A stretch of DNA of 64,000 bases from Eikenella corrodens (GTDB taxonomy: Bacteria; Pseudomonadota; Gammaproteobacteria; Burkholderiales; Neisseriaceae): positions 62,001 through 126,000 of the forward strand of contig NZ_CP034670.1 in the NCBI RefSeq assembly GCF_003990355.1, written 5' to 3'. The number at the start of each line of letters is the position of its first letter. Within the stretch, counting starts at the first letter, position 1. Both the position numbers and the translations under genes were made by a program. Shown here piece by piece: positions 26,020-33,938 of the stretch. Below the pieces are notes generated by a model. The model did no database searches. It was given only the letters and a program-made list of their open reading frames with translations, and had not been told where the DNA came from.

Positions 26020-26577
26020 TTATTCCTGCTCCCCGCCCTGCCCGTCTTCCGCCTCCGGCGCGTCTGCGGCGGGGTTATCCGCCTCCATCGCTTCTTTCAG
26101 GTAGCGGTAGAGCGCGCGGAAGTGTTTGGGCGGCTTGGTCTGCTCGCGTTCCTTGCGCGTGTTGCGGATCAAGGTGCGCAACTGGCCGGCTTCGGCGGCG
26201 GGGTAATCGCGCAGGAAGGCGGTGAGCGCATCGTCGTTTTCCAACAGGGTTTCGCGCATCTGTTCCACGCGCTGCAAGAACGCGTTGTAAGCAGCGTGGC
26301 TGCCCTGCAGTTTGTCGAGAAACTCGCGGATCGGCTCCGGATCGAGATCGCGCATCAGGCGGCCGATGTATTGCGTTTGCCGCTTGAGCGCGCCATTGCT
26401 GTGGATTTTCTTATACATGGCAATGGCTTCACGCAATTCCTCGGGCAATTCGATTTTCTTCAAGGTATCGCCGGACAGGCGGGCAAGCTGCATGCCCAAA
26501 TCCTGCAAATCGTGCATTTCTTTTTTGCGGCGGGTTTTGCTCACCCATTCTTGTTGATCGTCTGGCTGCTGTTGCAT
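26020..26577 (-). CDS. darP: Ribosome-associated protein DarP (YjgA, DUF615)
   Basis: A 185-residue highly charged helical protein of the YjgA/DUF615 family, now named DarP for its part in late 50S subunit maturation. Conserved segments are EWVSKTRRKKEMHDLQDLG at the start, ELREAIAMYKKI, and ALKRQTQYIGRLMRD. Length is normal apart from an acidic, low-complexity tail. RBS AGGAAAA lies ahead of the ATG. A CREE lies 27 bp upstream of the start, so its promoter may be inside or beyond that element. Confidence 0.92.
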   Translation of the reverse strand: MQQQPDDQQEWVSKTRRKKEMHDLQDLGMQLARLSGDTLKKIELPEELREAIAMYKKIHSNGALKRQTQYIGRLMRDLDPEPIREFLDKLQGSHAAYNAFLQRVEQMRETLLENDDALTAFLRDYPAAEAGQLRTLIRNTRKEREQTKPPKHFRALYRYLKEAMEADNPAADAPEAEDGQGGEQE

Positions 26578-26604
26578 AGCGGTTTTCCTAAATCAAGTTG
26601 GCGG

Positions 26605-26708
26605 TATAGTGAATTAACAAAAATCAGGACAAGGCGGCGAGCCGCAGACAGTACAGGTAGTACGGCAAGGCGAGGCAACGCTGTACTGGTTTTTGTTAAT
26701 TCACTATA
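26605..26708. mobile_element. Correia-like element upstream of darP
   Basis: A full 104-bp copy ending 28 bp from the darP start codon, a position where an outward promoter or RNA cleavage could affect darP. Confidence 0.85.
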
Positions 26709-26808
26709 TTTTATAGCTGAAACAATGATTGCCCTACCTCGGGCGGCACGGCAAACCGACTCGGCAGGAAGGCGGAATATTTTATGCCGCGTTTGCCTGC
26801 GGCGGCTT

Positions 26809-27711
26809 TCAGGTAGCCTTTTGCCCGCCACCACTGCTTAGTTCCTGCGGCGGCAGCGGCGCACCGGCGGGATGTTTGTAGCGGTTGTAGGCAAACAGGT
26901 ATTGCTCGGGGAAGCGGCGCACCCAGTTTTCCACGTTGCGGTTGATGATTTCGGCGTCGTGGGCTTTGTCGCCGTTGAAGCTGCCTTCCACGGGCTCAAC
27001 GTGCAGGGCGAAGCCGCGGTTTTCAGGTAGCCTGATGCCGGCGAAAAACAGGGGGCGCACGTTTTTTACTTGCGCGAGGCGGCCGGCCAGGGTCATGGTG
27101 TAGGCGGGGCGGCCGAAGAAGGGCGCCCATACGCCGTCGCCGTGTTCGTCGGGCACATGGTCGGGCAAAACGATGGTGGCTTCGCCCTGGCGCAGGGCTT
27201 GGATAATTTGCTTCACGCCGTGCAGGTTGGTGGGGGCGGTACGGCCTTTGTCGCGCACGCGGCCGGCCTGCATGATGTCGTCTAAAATTTTGATTTTCGG
27301 CGGCTTATACATGGCGGTGAGCGGGAACGGCAGGCGGTGGCTGATGTAGCGGCCGGCAAGGTCGTAGTTGCCGATGTGGGGGGTGATGAGCAGCAGGCCT
27401 TCGCCGGCATCGAGGGCGGCCTGGATGTGTTCCCAGCCGTGGGTTTCCACAAATAGTGCGGCCACCTGCTCGGGGCTGCGGAAAAAGGCCAACGGCAGCT
27501 CGAGCGCGCCTTTGGCGGTTTCGCGGAATACGGCGCGGACGTGGGCGGCATCGTTGGGCAGGCCGGCGGTGTGCAGGTGGTTGCGGATGCGTTCTCGGTC
27601 GGCGTGGGCGAAACAATAAAGCAGGCCGTCTGCGCAGTTGGCGATGAAGTGCAGCACGGAAAGCGGCAGTGCGGCCAGGGTTCGGAAGAGGAAGAAAACG
27701 AGGGTGCGCAT
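26809..27711 (-). CDS. Lipid A biosynthesis acyltransferase (LpxL/HtrB family)
   Basis: A 300-residue inner-membrane acyltransferase that adds a secondary acyl chain to lipid A. One N-terminal hydrophobic anchor (5-30) is followed by the catalytic HxxxxD motif at His112-Asp117 (PHIGNYDLAG), then YKPPKIKILDDIMQAGR and the VLPDHVPDEHGDGVWAPFFGRPAYTM block typical of the family. Which acyl position it serves (lpxL or lpxM type) cannot be told. An uptake word encodes RLPEN near residue 230, and another ends the gene (QKAT, stop). Confidence 0.9.
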   Translation of the reverse strand: MRTLVFFLFRTLAALPLSVLHFIANCADGLLYCFAHADRERIRNHLHTAGLPNDAAHVRAVFRETAKGALELPLAFFRSPEQVAALFVETHGWEHIQAALDAGEGLLLITPHIGNYDLAGRYISHRLPFPLTAMYKPPKIKILDDIMQAGRVRDKGRTAPTNLHGVKQIIQALRQGEATIVLPDHVPDEHGDGVWAPFFGRPAYTMTLAGRLAQVKNVRPLFFAGIRLPENRGFALHVEPVEGSFNGDKAHDAEIINRNVENWVRRFPEQYLFAYNRYKHPAGAPLPPQELSSGGGQKAT

Positions 27712-27760
27712 GGGGACGGCGTTAGGGAGGGTTTGAAGCGGTTTGGCGGTATTGTAATGG

Positions 27761-27810
27761 AAAAAGGCTACCTGAAAACAGACCGGGGCTGTTTTTCAGG
27801 TAGCCTTTTG
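27761..27810. terminator. DUS-pair terminator
   Basis: A long stem of the uptake word plus ACAG with a T run, between the EamA gene and the acyltransferase gene on the same strand. Confidence 0.65.
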
Positions 27811-27853
27811 CCTGGCGGCGGGCATCATCTCCTCCGTGGCGTTTCACGCAGCC

Positions 27854-28723
27854 TTATGCCGCCTGCCGCTTCTCCAACAGCTTCGGCGCCACCACCGCAA
27901 CCGCCGTGGCGGCAATCACCAGCGCAATGCCCAGCCACGACAGCGCGGAAACGCGCTCGCCCAACACCAGCACCGCCAGCAGCGTGCCGAACACCGGCTC
28001 GGAGGCGGTGAGCATGCCGGAGAAATTGGCCGGCACGCTGCTCATGCCCTTGTTCCACAGCGTGTAGGAAAGCCAGCTGCAGCACACGCCCAGATAAAGC
28101 AGCCCCAGCGTGCCGGGCAGGTTCCAATTGATGTGCAGGCTGTCGGCAAAGGCCAGGCTCACCGGCAGGCACAACAGCGGCGCCACGGCCATGGAAAGCG
28201 AGGTGAAGGCGGGCGCGCCGATTTGGGCAATCATCCGCTGCGAGGGCCGCATGGTGGCACAAAACACGATGCCGCCGCCGAACACCAGCAGGCAGCCGAA
28301 CAAGCCGATGCCGCCCTCCCCGCCGCCGCCGACAATCAGGAGTGCCACCCCGGCAAAAGCCGCCAGCCCGCACAGCCAGTGATACCAGCGGGCAAAGTCG
28401 CGGAAAAAGAAGTGGCCGATAAACACCATCAGCAGCGGCTCCAGCCCGACGATGGTGGAAGCGCTGGCGGCGGAAGTGTATTTCAGCCCCACGAACTGCA
28501 GCGCGAGCACCACCACATAGTTGCAAAACGACAGCCACAGCAGCGGCCGCCAATGCCGTTTTTCCAAGCCGCGCCCGAAACGCAGCGCGGCGGGCAGCAC
28601 CAAGATAGCGGCCAGCAACAGGCGGCACAGCAGCATCAGGAGCGGATCGGTCATGGTGTAGGCGTATTTGGCCGCAATGAAGGCGCTGCTCCATAAAATG
28701 AGCGCGATGATTTGGTAGAGCAC
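27854..28723 (-). CDS. EamA/DMT family exporter
   Basis: A 289-residue transporter with ten predicted membrane helices in two EamA repeats (about 5-135 and 150-280). The first begins LILWSSAFIAAKYAYTMTDPLLMLLCRLLLA and the second ends with SALSWLGIALVIAATAVAVV. Substrates of this family range from amino acids to metabolites and cannot be predicted. The start is GTG at 28723 with GGAAAC upstream. It stands as a single gene. Confidence 0.85.
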   Translation of the reverse strand: MLYQIIALILWSSAFIAAKYAYTMTDPLLMLLCRLLLAAILVLPAALRFGRGLEKRHWRPLLWLSFCNYVVVLALQFVGLKYTSAASASTIVGLEPLLMVFIGHFFFRDFARWYHWLCGLAAFAGVALLIVGGGGEGGIGLFGCLLVFGGGIVFCATMRPSQRMIAQIGAPAFTSLSMAVAPLLCLPVSLAFADSLHINWNLPGTLGLLYLGVCCSWLSYTLWNKGMSSVPANFSGMLTASEPVFGTLLAVLVLGERVSALSWLGIALVIAATAVAVVAPKLLEKRQAA

Positions 28724-29062
28724 GGTGTTTCCTTAGCCGAAGCACAGCAGGCGAGAAAGCGGCAGTTTACTCCGCACCGGGCGGCCGGGCAACGGACGGA
28801 TCAGGGCGGCAAACCGGCCGTATCGGCGGGCTTCGGCCGGCTGTATCCGTTTCCCGCCGCCATGCAAAAGGCTACCTGAAAGCGAAGCTTCAACGCAGTT
28901 AAAATGCGCCGGGTTTTTGCACTTTGCCGAAACCGCGCTTTCAGGCAGCCTTTGGGTGGCCGCCGGGTTTAAGAATCCGACTTACGGCTTTTCAGGTAGC
29001 CTGATATGGGGATGGGCTACCTGAAAAACGTTGGGTCTGTCAAACCAACCTACTTTACCGTG
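28724..29062. repeat. Gene-free gap rich in uptake words of several dialects
   Basis: No gene is visible. At 28868-28908 is the GAAAGCGAAGCTTCAACGCAG repeat. AGGCTGCCTGAA (inverted) is at 28940-28951, and eikDUS words occur at about 28868, 28990 and 29014. Confidence 0.5.
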
Positions 29063-29065
29063 GCT

Positions 29066-29101
29066 TTCAGGCAGCCTTTGTCTCCTTAAAGGCTGCCTGA
29101 A
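29066..29101. repeat. Inverted pair of Simonsiella-type uptake words
   Basis: TTCAGGCAGCCT at 29066-29077 and AGGCTGCCTGAA at 29090-29101 form a perfect hairpin of a DUS dialect other than the one that dominates the genome. Confidence 0.6.
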
Positions 29102-29110
29102 AACTGAAAT

Positions 29111-29158
29111 CGCGTGCGTGCGTTCCGCACACACCCTACCACGCGGGCTACACTTGCT
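29111..29158 (+). repeat. GTGCGTGCG dispersed repeat, copy 1
   Basis: CGCGTGCGTGCGTTCCGCAC, then ACACCCTAC and GGGCTACACTTGCT. Three more copies lie in the Rhs region (54923, 55344 and 57351). Confidence 0.65.
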
Positions 29159-29180
29159 ATCCGCCGTTGATTTTGCATTG

Positions 29181-29226
29181 AAAAAAGCAGCCTGCACTTG
29201 GATGGTTCGAGTGCAGGCTGCTTTTT
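29181..29226. terminator. GCAGCCTGCA hairpin terminator
   Basis: AAAAAAGCAGCCTGCACT pairs with its complement, followed by T runs in both directions. It lies directly after the DUF3298 gene. Confidence 0.7.
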
Positions 29227-29250
29227 GCCGTTTGAACATCGGGGGCGGCG

Positions 29251-30048
29251 TTACGGTTTTGCGCGGTAATATTGGGTTTCGCGCAGGATTTCGGGTTTGA
29301 TGATGCCCTGCAAATCTTTCACGGGAATGGTCAATTCGGGTCTGCCCAAAAAGTATGCGCCGATTTCGTAGGTTTGATACAGGAAGGTTAGGCCGTTTTT
29401 GTCAAAACGCCAGTTGCCGGTGGCGGAAAAGCCTTCTTTGTTGAAATTGTCCACATATTCGCGCGCGGCTTGTTCGCTGTCTTCGAAAGTTCCCGTCAGA
29501 TATTTGATATAGGCTTCTTTAAGCAGGTGTGTCAGCTTGGCTTTCTGGCCGGGCAGCAGGATGTCGTCCAGTGTCAGCGGTTTCGGGTTGGGTGTGCCGC
29601 GTTTCAGCACGGTCAGCGTTTGGACTCCGTTGCCGTGCGTGCCGCAGAGATATTGCCAATTTTCGCGGTCGAATACGGCGTAATGGGGCGTGTAGCCGCC
29701 CAGTTCCAGCGTGTCGACAAGGCGCAGGCTGCATATATTGCTATCTCCGCCGTTACGCCGAATTTCGCGGTTGCTTTGATTGGCCAGTTTCACATTTTCG
29801 CTGCGGTCCAGTGCGGCTTGGACGGAACGGCGGGTGGGCAGTCGGCCGCCCATTTGTTTTCTGACCCAGTTGTCCAGATGGCGGTCGCCCGTGACCGGAT
29901 AGGCAACGGTGGATTCATGGTAGTTCCCGTGATCGTGGGTTTTGGCTTCCAATGTAATAGTTTTGAAGGGCAGCGGTGCGGGGGCAGCCTGCACATGGGC
30001 GGTAAAGGCGGCGGAAAGCAGCGCGGTAGCAAGCGTTTTGGTCAACAT
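29251..30048 (-). CDS. Secreted DUF3298 (RsiV-like C-terminal) protein
   Basis: A 265-residue exported protein starting at the ATG at 30048, chosen for AAGGAACCC upstream and because a signal peptide then begins at once (LTKTLATALLSAAFTAHVQA, cleaved after about residue 21). The C-terminal two thirds match the DUF3298 pattern: TLDDILLPGQKAKLTHLLKEAY, then NWRFDKNGLTFLYQTYEIGAYFLGRPELTIPVKDL. Related domains occur in RsiV, where they bind lysozyme. Here there is no sigma-factor partner, so a periplasmic ligand-binding role is only a guess. Confidence 0.8.
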   Translation of the reverse strand: MLTKTLATALLSAAFTAHVQAAPAPLPFKTITLEAKTHDHGNYHESTVAYPVTGDRHLDNWVRKQMGGRLPTRRSVQAALDRSENVKLANQSNREIRRNGGDSNICSLRLVDTLELGGYTPHYAVFDRENWQYLCGTHGNGVQTLTVLKRGTPNPKPLTLDDILLPGQKAKLTHLLKEAYIKYLTGTFEDSEQAAREYVDNFNKEGFSATGNWRFDKNGLTFLYQTYEIGAYFLGRPELTIPVKDLQGIIKPEILRETQYYRAKP

Positions 30049-30140
30049 GAGGGTTCCTTTAAGTTGGGCGGCGTTAAATGTTTGCCGATGAAAAATTAGC
30101 CCTTGCACGAATGCGGTGGCGCTTATTGGCCGGGGCTTTG

Positions 30141-30184
30141 AAAAGCAGCCTGCACTTGGAAAACAAAGGTGCAGGCTGCTTTTT
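30141..30184. terminator. GCAGCCTGCA hairpin terminator of gluQRS
   Basis: AAAAGCAGCCTGCAC and its complement with T runs on both sides, 50 bp past the gluQRS stop. Confidence 0.65.
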
Positions 30185-30232
30185 CAGGGTGGGTTAATTG
30201 TAGGAAATCACTGTAAACAACGCTACTGATTT

Positions 30233-31141
30233 CTACACCTTATCTGTTGCTGCCTCAGCCACTATCGGCCGGGTGGGCACGGTTTGCAGCCGCCAGTGTT
30301 GCACTGCCCAATCCAGCAGTTCTTGCGGTTTGTCCACTGCGGGCGCGGGCGGCAGTTTCAGGTAGCCCATCACTTGGCGCAGCAGGGCTTCTTTGCGTTG
30401 CAAATCCAGCGCGGGGGCGAGGGTTTGCTTCGACCATTTCTGCCCTTCGGCATTGGTGAGCAGGGGCAGGTGGGCGTAGTGCGGGGTGGGGAGGCCGAGG
30501 CAGCGTTGCAGCCAGATTTGGCGCGGGGTGGAAACGAGCAAATCCTGCCCGCGCACGATGTGGGTGATGCCTTGTTCGGCGTCGTCGGCCACCACGGCGA
30601 GCTGGTAGGCCCACAGGCCGTCGGCGCGCAGGAGGACGAAATCGCCGATGTCGCGGGCGAGGTTTTGCGCATAATGGCCAACGATGCCGTCGGTGAAGAC
30701 GATGGTTTCATCGGGCACGCGCAGCCGCCAGGCGGGCACTCTGCCGGCGGCTGCGGGCGGCGGGGCGGCGAGCTGTGCACAGGCGCCGTTGTAAACGAAG
30801 CCGTCCGCGCCCTGCCGCGCTTGGGCATGCCATTGTTTGCGGCTGCAATAGCAGGGGTAGGCGAGGCCGCTTTGCTGCAGGCTTTGCAGGGCGGCGCGGT
30901 AGAGGGGGTGGCGGCGGCTTTGATAGGCCACTTCGCCGTCCCATTCGAAGCCGAATGCTTCGAGGGTGCGCAGGATATGGGCGGCGGCGCCGGGCATTTC
31001 GCGCGGCGGGTCGAGGTCTTCCATCCGCACCAGCCAGCGCCCGCCCTGCGCCCGGGCATCGGCATAGGAAGCCAGGGCGGTGAGCAGCGAGCCGATGTGC
31101 AAAAGGCCGGTGGGGCTGGGGGCGAAGCGTCCGATATACAT
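30233..31141 (-). CDS. gluQ: Glutamyl-Q tRNA(Asp) synthetase
   Basis: A 302-residue truncated glutamyl-tRNA synthetase-like enzyme that attaches glutamate to queuosine 34 of tRNA-Asp. The N-terminus GRFAPSPTGLLHIGSLLTAL contains the class I signature (HIGS at 15-18). The zinc site is represented by YPCYCSRKQW and YNGAC. There is no anticodon-binding domain, as expected for GluQRS. The C-terminus diverges after about residue 245. An uptake word encodes GYLK near residue 259. dksA, a common neighbour, is not present. Confidence 0.93.
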   Translation of the reverse strand: MYIGRFAPSPTGLLHIGSLLTALASYADARAQGGRWLVRMEDLDPPREMPGAAAHILRTLEAFGFEWDGEVAYQSRRHPLYRAALQSLQQSGLAYPCYCSRKQWHAQARQGADGFVYNGACAQLAAPPPAAAGRVPAWRLRVPDETIVFTDGIVGHYAQNLARDIGDFVLLRADGLWAYQLAVVADDAEQGITHIVRGQDLLVSTPRQIWLQRCLGLPTPHYAHLPLLTNAEGQKWSKQTLAPALDLQRKEALLRQVMGYLKLPPAPAVDKPQELLDWAVQHWRLQTVPTRPIVAEAATDKV

Positions 31142-31175
31142 AGGGAAGGTTTGATTTAACGGCGTTGGGGCAGGT

Positions 31176-31214
31176 TTTCAGGTAGCCTTTGTGCGGGATG
31201 AAGGCTACCTGAAA
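31176..31214. terminator. DUS-pair hairpin
   Basis: Inverted uptake words at 31176-31189 and 31201-31214 between the nitroreductase stop and the gluQRS start. Confidence 0.5.
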
Positions 31215-31230
31215 TTTGATAATCAAAGGT

Positions 31231-31893
31231 TTATTCCACCCACTGCACAATCTCTTCCATCGGCAGGCGGGTTTTGGCGCGCGGCTCTTCGTTGCGGTAG
31301 CCGAAGGCGGCCATGAGGCTGACGCGGTATTCGGCGGGGTTGAACAGGCCTTTTTCGGCCAAGAAGGCATTCACTTCTTCCTGCCGGAAGCCCTCGATCG
31401 GGGTGGAGTCGATGCCGATAAAGGCGGCGGCGGTCATCATATTGGCCAGGGCGATATAGCTTTGTTTGCTGGCCCAATCGTGGAAGGTGCGCGGGCTTTC
31501 GGTGATGCGGAAGTTATGTTCGGCAAACTGCTGGAAGAAACCTTCGCGCATTTCTACGATATGCGGCGGAATATGGTGCACCCCGCTCCACATTTTGTGC
31601 CGGTAGTCCGGCTGCATCGCGGCTTGGGTGCGGGCGAGGAATACGATAAAGTGGCTGCAATCCATGATTTTATCTGCCGCGCCCCAAGCCAGCGGTTTGA
31701 GCTCGGCACGCAGCGCGGGGTTTTGGATCACGAGAAAACACCACGGCTCCAGCCCGAAGGAGCTGGGCGACAGGCGGCCGGTTTCCAAAATAAATTCGAA
31801 ATCTTCACGGCTGATCTTTTTGGCCGGGTCGTATTTCTTGCAGGCATAGCGGCGGTGGAAGGCTTCGAGGACGGTTTGTTTGGTATCCGGCAT
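31231..31893 (-). CDS. NAD(P)H-dependent nitroreductase family oxidoreductase
   Basis: A 220-residue FMN-binding nitroreductase fold protein. The start at the ATG at 31893 follows CAGGAGA. Family segments are FHRRYACKKYDPAKKIS (the FMN-contacting RRS/RRYA-type motif near residue 15), GRLSPSSFGLEPWCFLVIQN, and the late SLMAAFGYRNEEPRAKTRLP. It resembles NfsB/YfkO-type enzymes that reduce nitro or quinone compounds. The physiological substrate is unknown. It appears to be a single gene. Confidence 0.88.
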   Translation of the reverse strand: MPDTKQTVLEAFHRRYACKKYDPAKKISREDFEFILETGRLSPSSFGLEPWCFLVIQNPALRAELKPLAWGAADKIMDCSHFIVFLARTQAAMQPDYRHKMWSGVHHIPPHIVEMREGFFQQFAEHNFRITESPRTFHDWASKQSYIALANMMTAAAFIGIDSTPIEGFRQEEVNAFLAEKGLFNPAEYRVSLMAAFGYRNEEPRAKTRLPMEEIVQWVE

Positions 31894-31974
31894 GGCGGTC
31901 TCCTGAATGAGGCGGTAAAAAAGGGAAAAGCATAGCGGGGGCATGGGTGGAAGTCAAAAAGGCTGATTGGCAGG

Positions 31975-32011
31975 TTTCAGGTAGCCTGTTCCATCAGGAG
32001 GCTACCTGAAA
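31975..32011. terminator. DUS-pair hairpin
   Basis: TTTCAGGTAGCCT at 31975-31987 pairs with AGGCTACCTGAAA at 31999-32011. Confidence 0.45.
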
Positions 32012-32045
32012 AACCAAACAGCGAAGGCAAAGTCGCCTGCCGGGC

Positions 32046-32077
32046 GCAAAAAAAGCTGCCGGTATTCCCGGCAGCTT
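32046..32077 (-). terminator. Intrinsic terminator of the aldehyde dehydrogenase gene
   Basis: AAGCTGCCGG and CCGGCAGCTT form a GC-rich stem. On the minus strand seven T follow directly. It lies 24 bp past the stop and is not built from uptake words. Confidence 0.8.
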
Positions 32078-32101
32078 CGGTGTTTCCGCCAAACGGCAAA
32101 A

Positions 32102-33577
32102 TCAATACATGCCTTCGCGCTCTTCGCGAGTGCTGATGTAGATGTTTTTCACCTGGGTGTAGGCGGCGAGCATCATTTTGTGCGTTTCGCGGCCGATGCC
32201 GGAAGTTTTGTAGCCGCCGAAGGGGGCGCCGGCGGGCAGGCGGTTGTAGCAGTTCACCCACACGCGGCCGGTTTCCAGGGCGCGGGATACGCGCAGGGCG
32301 CGGTTGATGTCGCGCGTCCACACGCCGCCGCCGAGGCCGTAGTCGCTGTGGTTGGCCATTGCGATAACTTCTTCTTCGGTTTTGAACTTAATCACGGTAG
32401 CCACCGGGCCGAAGATTTCTTCTTGGGCGATGCGGCTGTGGTTGCTGTCGGCGGCAATCAGGGTGGGCTCGACAAATTCGCCTTTGCCCAATGCGCCTTC
32501 CACTTTTTTACCGCCGGTGATGATGCGGCAGCCTTCCTGCTCGCCGATTTTCACATATTTCAGAATGGTTTCGAGCTGGCCGGCGTTCACTTGTGCGCCC
32601 ATTTGGGTGTCGTCTTCCCAAGGCAGGCCGACTTTCACTTTTTTAAACTCTTCGGCCAGGGCGGCGACGAATTTATCGTAGATGCCTTCCTGCACGAAAA
32701 TGCGCGAACCGGCGCAGCATACTTGGCCTTGGTTGAACAAGATGCCTTTTTGCGCGCCTTCCAAGGCTTTGTCGAAAGGCATGTCGTCGAAGAAGATATT
32801 GGCAGATTTGCCGCCCAATTCCAGTGTGGAAGGAATCAGCAGCTCGGCAGCGGCGATGCCCACGCGGCGGCCCACTTCGGTAGAGCCGGTGAAGGCGAGC
32901 TTGTTGAAGCCTTTGTGGTGCAGCATGTATTCGCCGGATTTGCTGCCTTTGCCGGTAATCACGTTGAGCACGCCTTTGGGCAGCAGGTGGTTCACTTTTT
33001 GGGCGAAAGACAGCAGGCTCAGTGAGGTGCTGGAAGAGGGGTGGATCACGATGGTGCAGCCTGCGGCCAGCGCGGGAGCAATTTTCCAAGCGGCCATGAG
33101 GAAGGGGAAGTTCCACGGAATGATTTGGCCAACCACACCGATCGGCTCGCGCAATACGATGGAGAGGTCTTCTTCGTCCAGTTGGTTGGCGCTGCCTTCT
33201 TCGCCGCGAATCACGCTGGCGAAATAGCGGAAGTGGTCGGAGGCCAAAGGAATGTCGGCGGCGCGGGTTTCGCGGATGGGTTTGCCGTTATCGAGCGTTT
33301 CCTGCAGGGCGAAAAGTTCGGCATGCTCATCAATCACATCGGCAATTTTGTTCAGAATGGCGGCGCGCTCGGTGGTGGTGGTTTTGCGCCAGGTTTTAAA
33401 CGCGGCCTGTGCGGCGGCTACGGCGGCATCCACATCGGCGTCGGTGGCGTCGGTGAATTTAGCCAAGAGTTCGCCGTTGGCGGGGTTGTGCGATTCCAGC
33501 AAGTTGCCGGGCTTTGTCCACTCGCCATTGATGAGCAGACCGTATTCGCGGTCGAAAACGTTCAGATTTTTAGCCAT
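32102..33577 (-). CDS. NAD-dependent aldehyde dehydrogenase
   Basis: A 491-residue ALDH superfamily enzyme that oxidises aldehydes to acids. The start is the ATG at 33577 (MAKNLNVFDREYGL). The catalytic Cys is at about residue 287 in FNQGQVCCAGSR and the general base Glu at 253 in TLELGGKS, with PWNFP at 154-158. The cofactor-binding Lys expected in the VKP motif is His here (IVIHPSSSTSLS, about residue 179), as in a subset of ExaC/AldB-like enzymes whose motif reads PSSST. It is divergent from the Ldh-family gene at 33939, so the two may serve one alcohol or hydroxy-acid pathway. Confidence 0.92.
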   Translation of the reverse strand: MAKNLNVFDREYGLLINGEWTKPGNLLESHNPANGELLAKFTDATDADVDAAVAAAQAAFKTWRKTTTTERAAILNKIADVIDEHAELFALQETLDNGKPIRETRAADIPLASDHFRYFASVIRGEEGSANQLDEEDLSIVLREPIGVVGQIIPWNFPFLMAAWKIAPALAAGCTIVIHPSSSTSLSLLSFAQKVNHLLPKGVLNVITGKGSKSGEYMLHHKGFNKLAFTGSTEVGRRVGIAAAELLIPSTLELGGKSANIFFDDMPFDKALEGAQKGILFNQGQVCCAGSRIFVQEGIYDKFVAALAEEFKKVKVGLPWEDDTQMGAQVNAGQLETILKYVKIGEQEGCRIITGGKKVEGALGKGEFVEPTLIAADSNHSRIAQEEIFGPVATVIKFKTEEEVIAMANHSDYGLGGGVWTRDINRALRVSRALETGRVWVNCYNRLPAGAPFGGYKTSGIGRETHKMMLAAYTQVKNIYISTREEREGMY

Positions 33578-33938
33578 TTCGTTGGTTCTCCTAAGAATTG
33601 CGGGCTGGTTGCCCACTTCCGATAACATAAACAGCATTCGATCGATGCTGTGGGCGCAGCATATTCTTTTTTGCCAACTCTTTCAAGGATGCAGCTTCCC
33701 CAACCGGGCTTGTTTACTGATTAAAGGCTACCTGAAAGCAAAGCTTCAACGCAGCCAAAACGCCGTGCAGGCTGCCTTGCCGCGCTATTGTTTCCGCAGG
33801 GCTTGCACGCTCTACTATTTGGGATGAAAATAACAATATAACAATAAATAATCAGCCTGCCGCCGCAGCCGCGGGCAGGAAAAACACATCAGGCCAGAAC
33901 CGGTTTTTTGTTGCCGCAGAAGCGGAGGAGGATAAGCA
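33578..33938. promoter_or_regulatory. Divergent intergenic region
   Basis: Between the divergent ALDH and Ldh-family genes. It holds a third copy of the AAGCTTCAACGCAG repeat at 33724-33755, an AT-rich block (AACAATATAACAATAAATAAT, about 33832-33852) suited to a promoter, and the ribosome-binding site GGAGGAGG ahead of 33939. No gene is seen. Confidence 0.4.

Noticed and set aside
26541..26834. Frames reading SELTKTSTALPRLAV
   Set aside because: They are translations of Correia-like elements, not genes; the same peptide appears at every copy.
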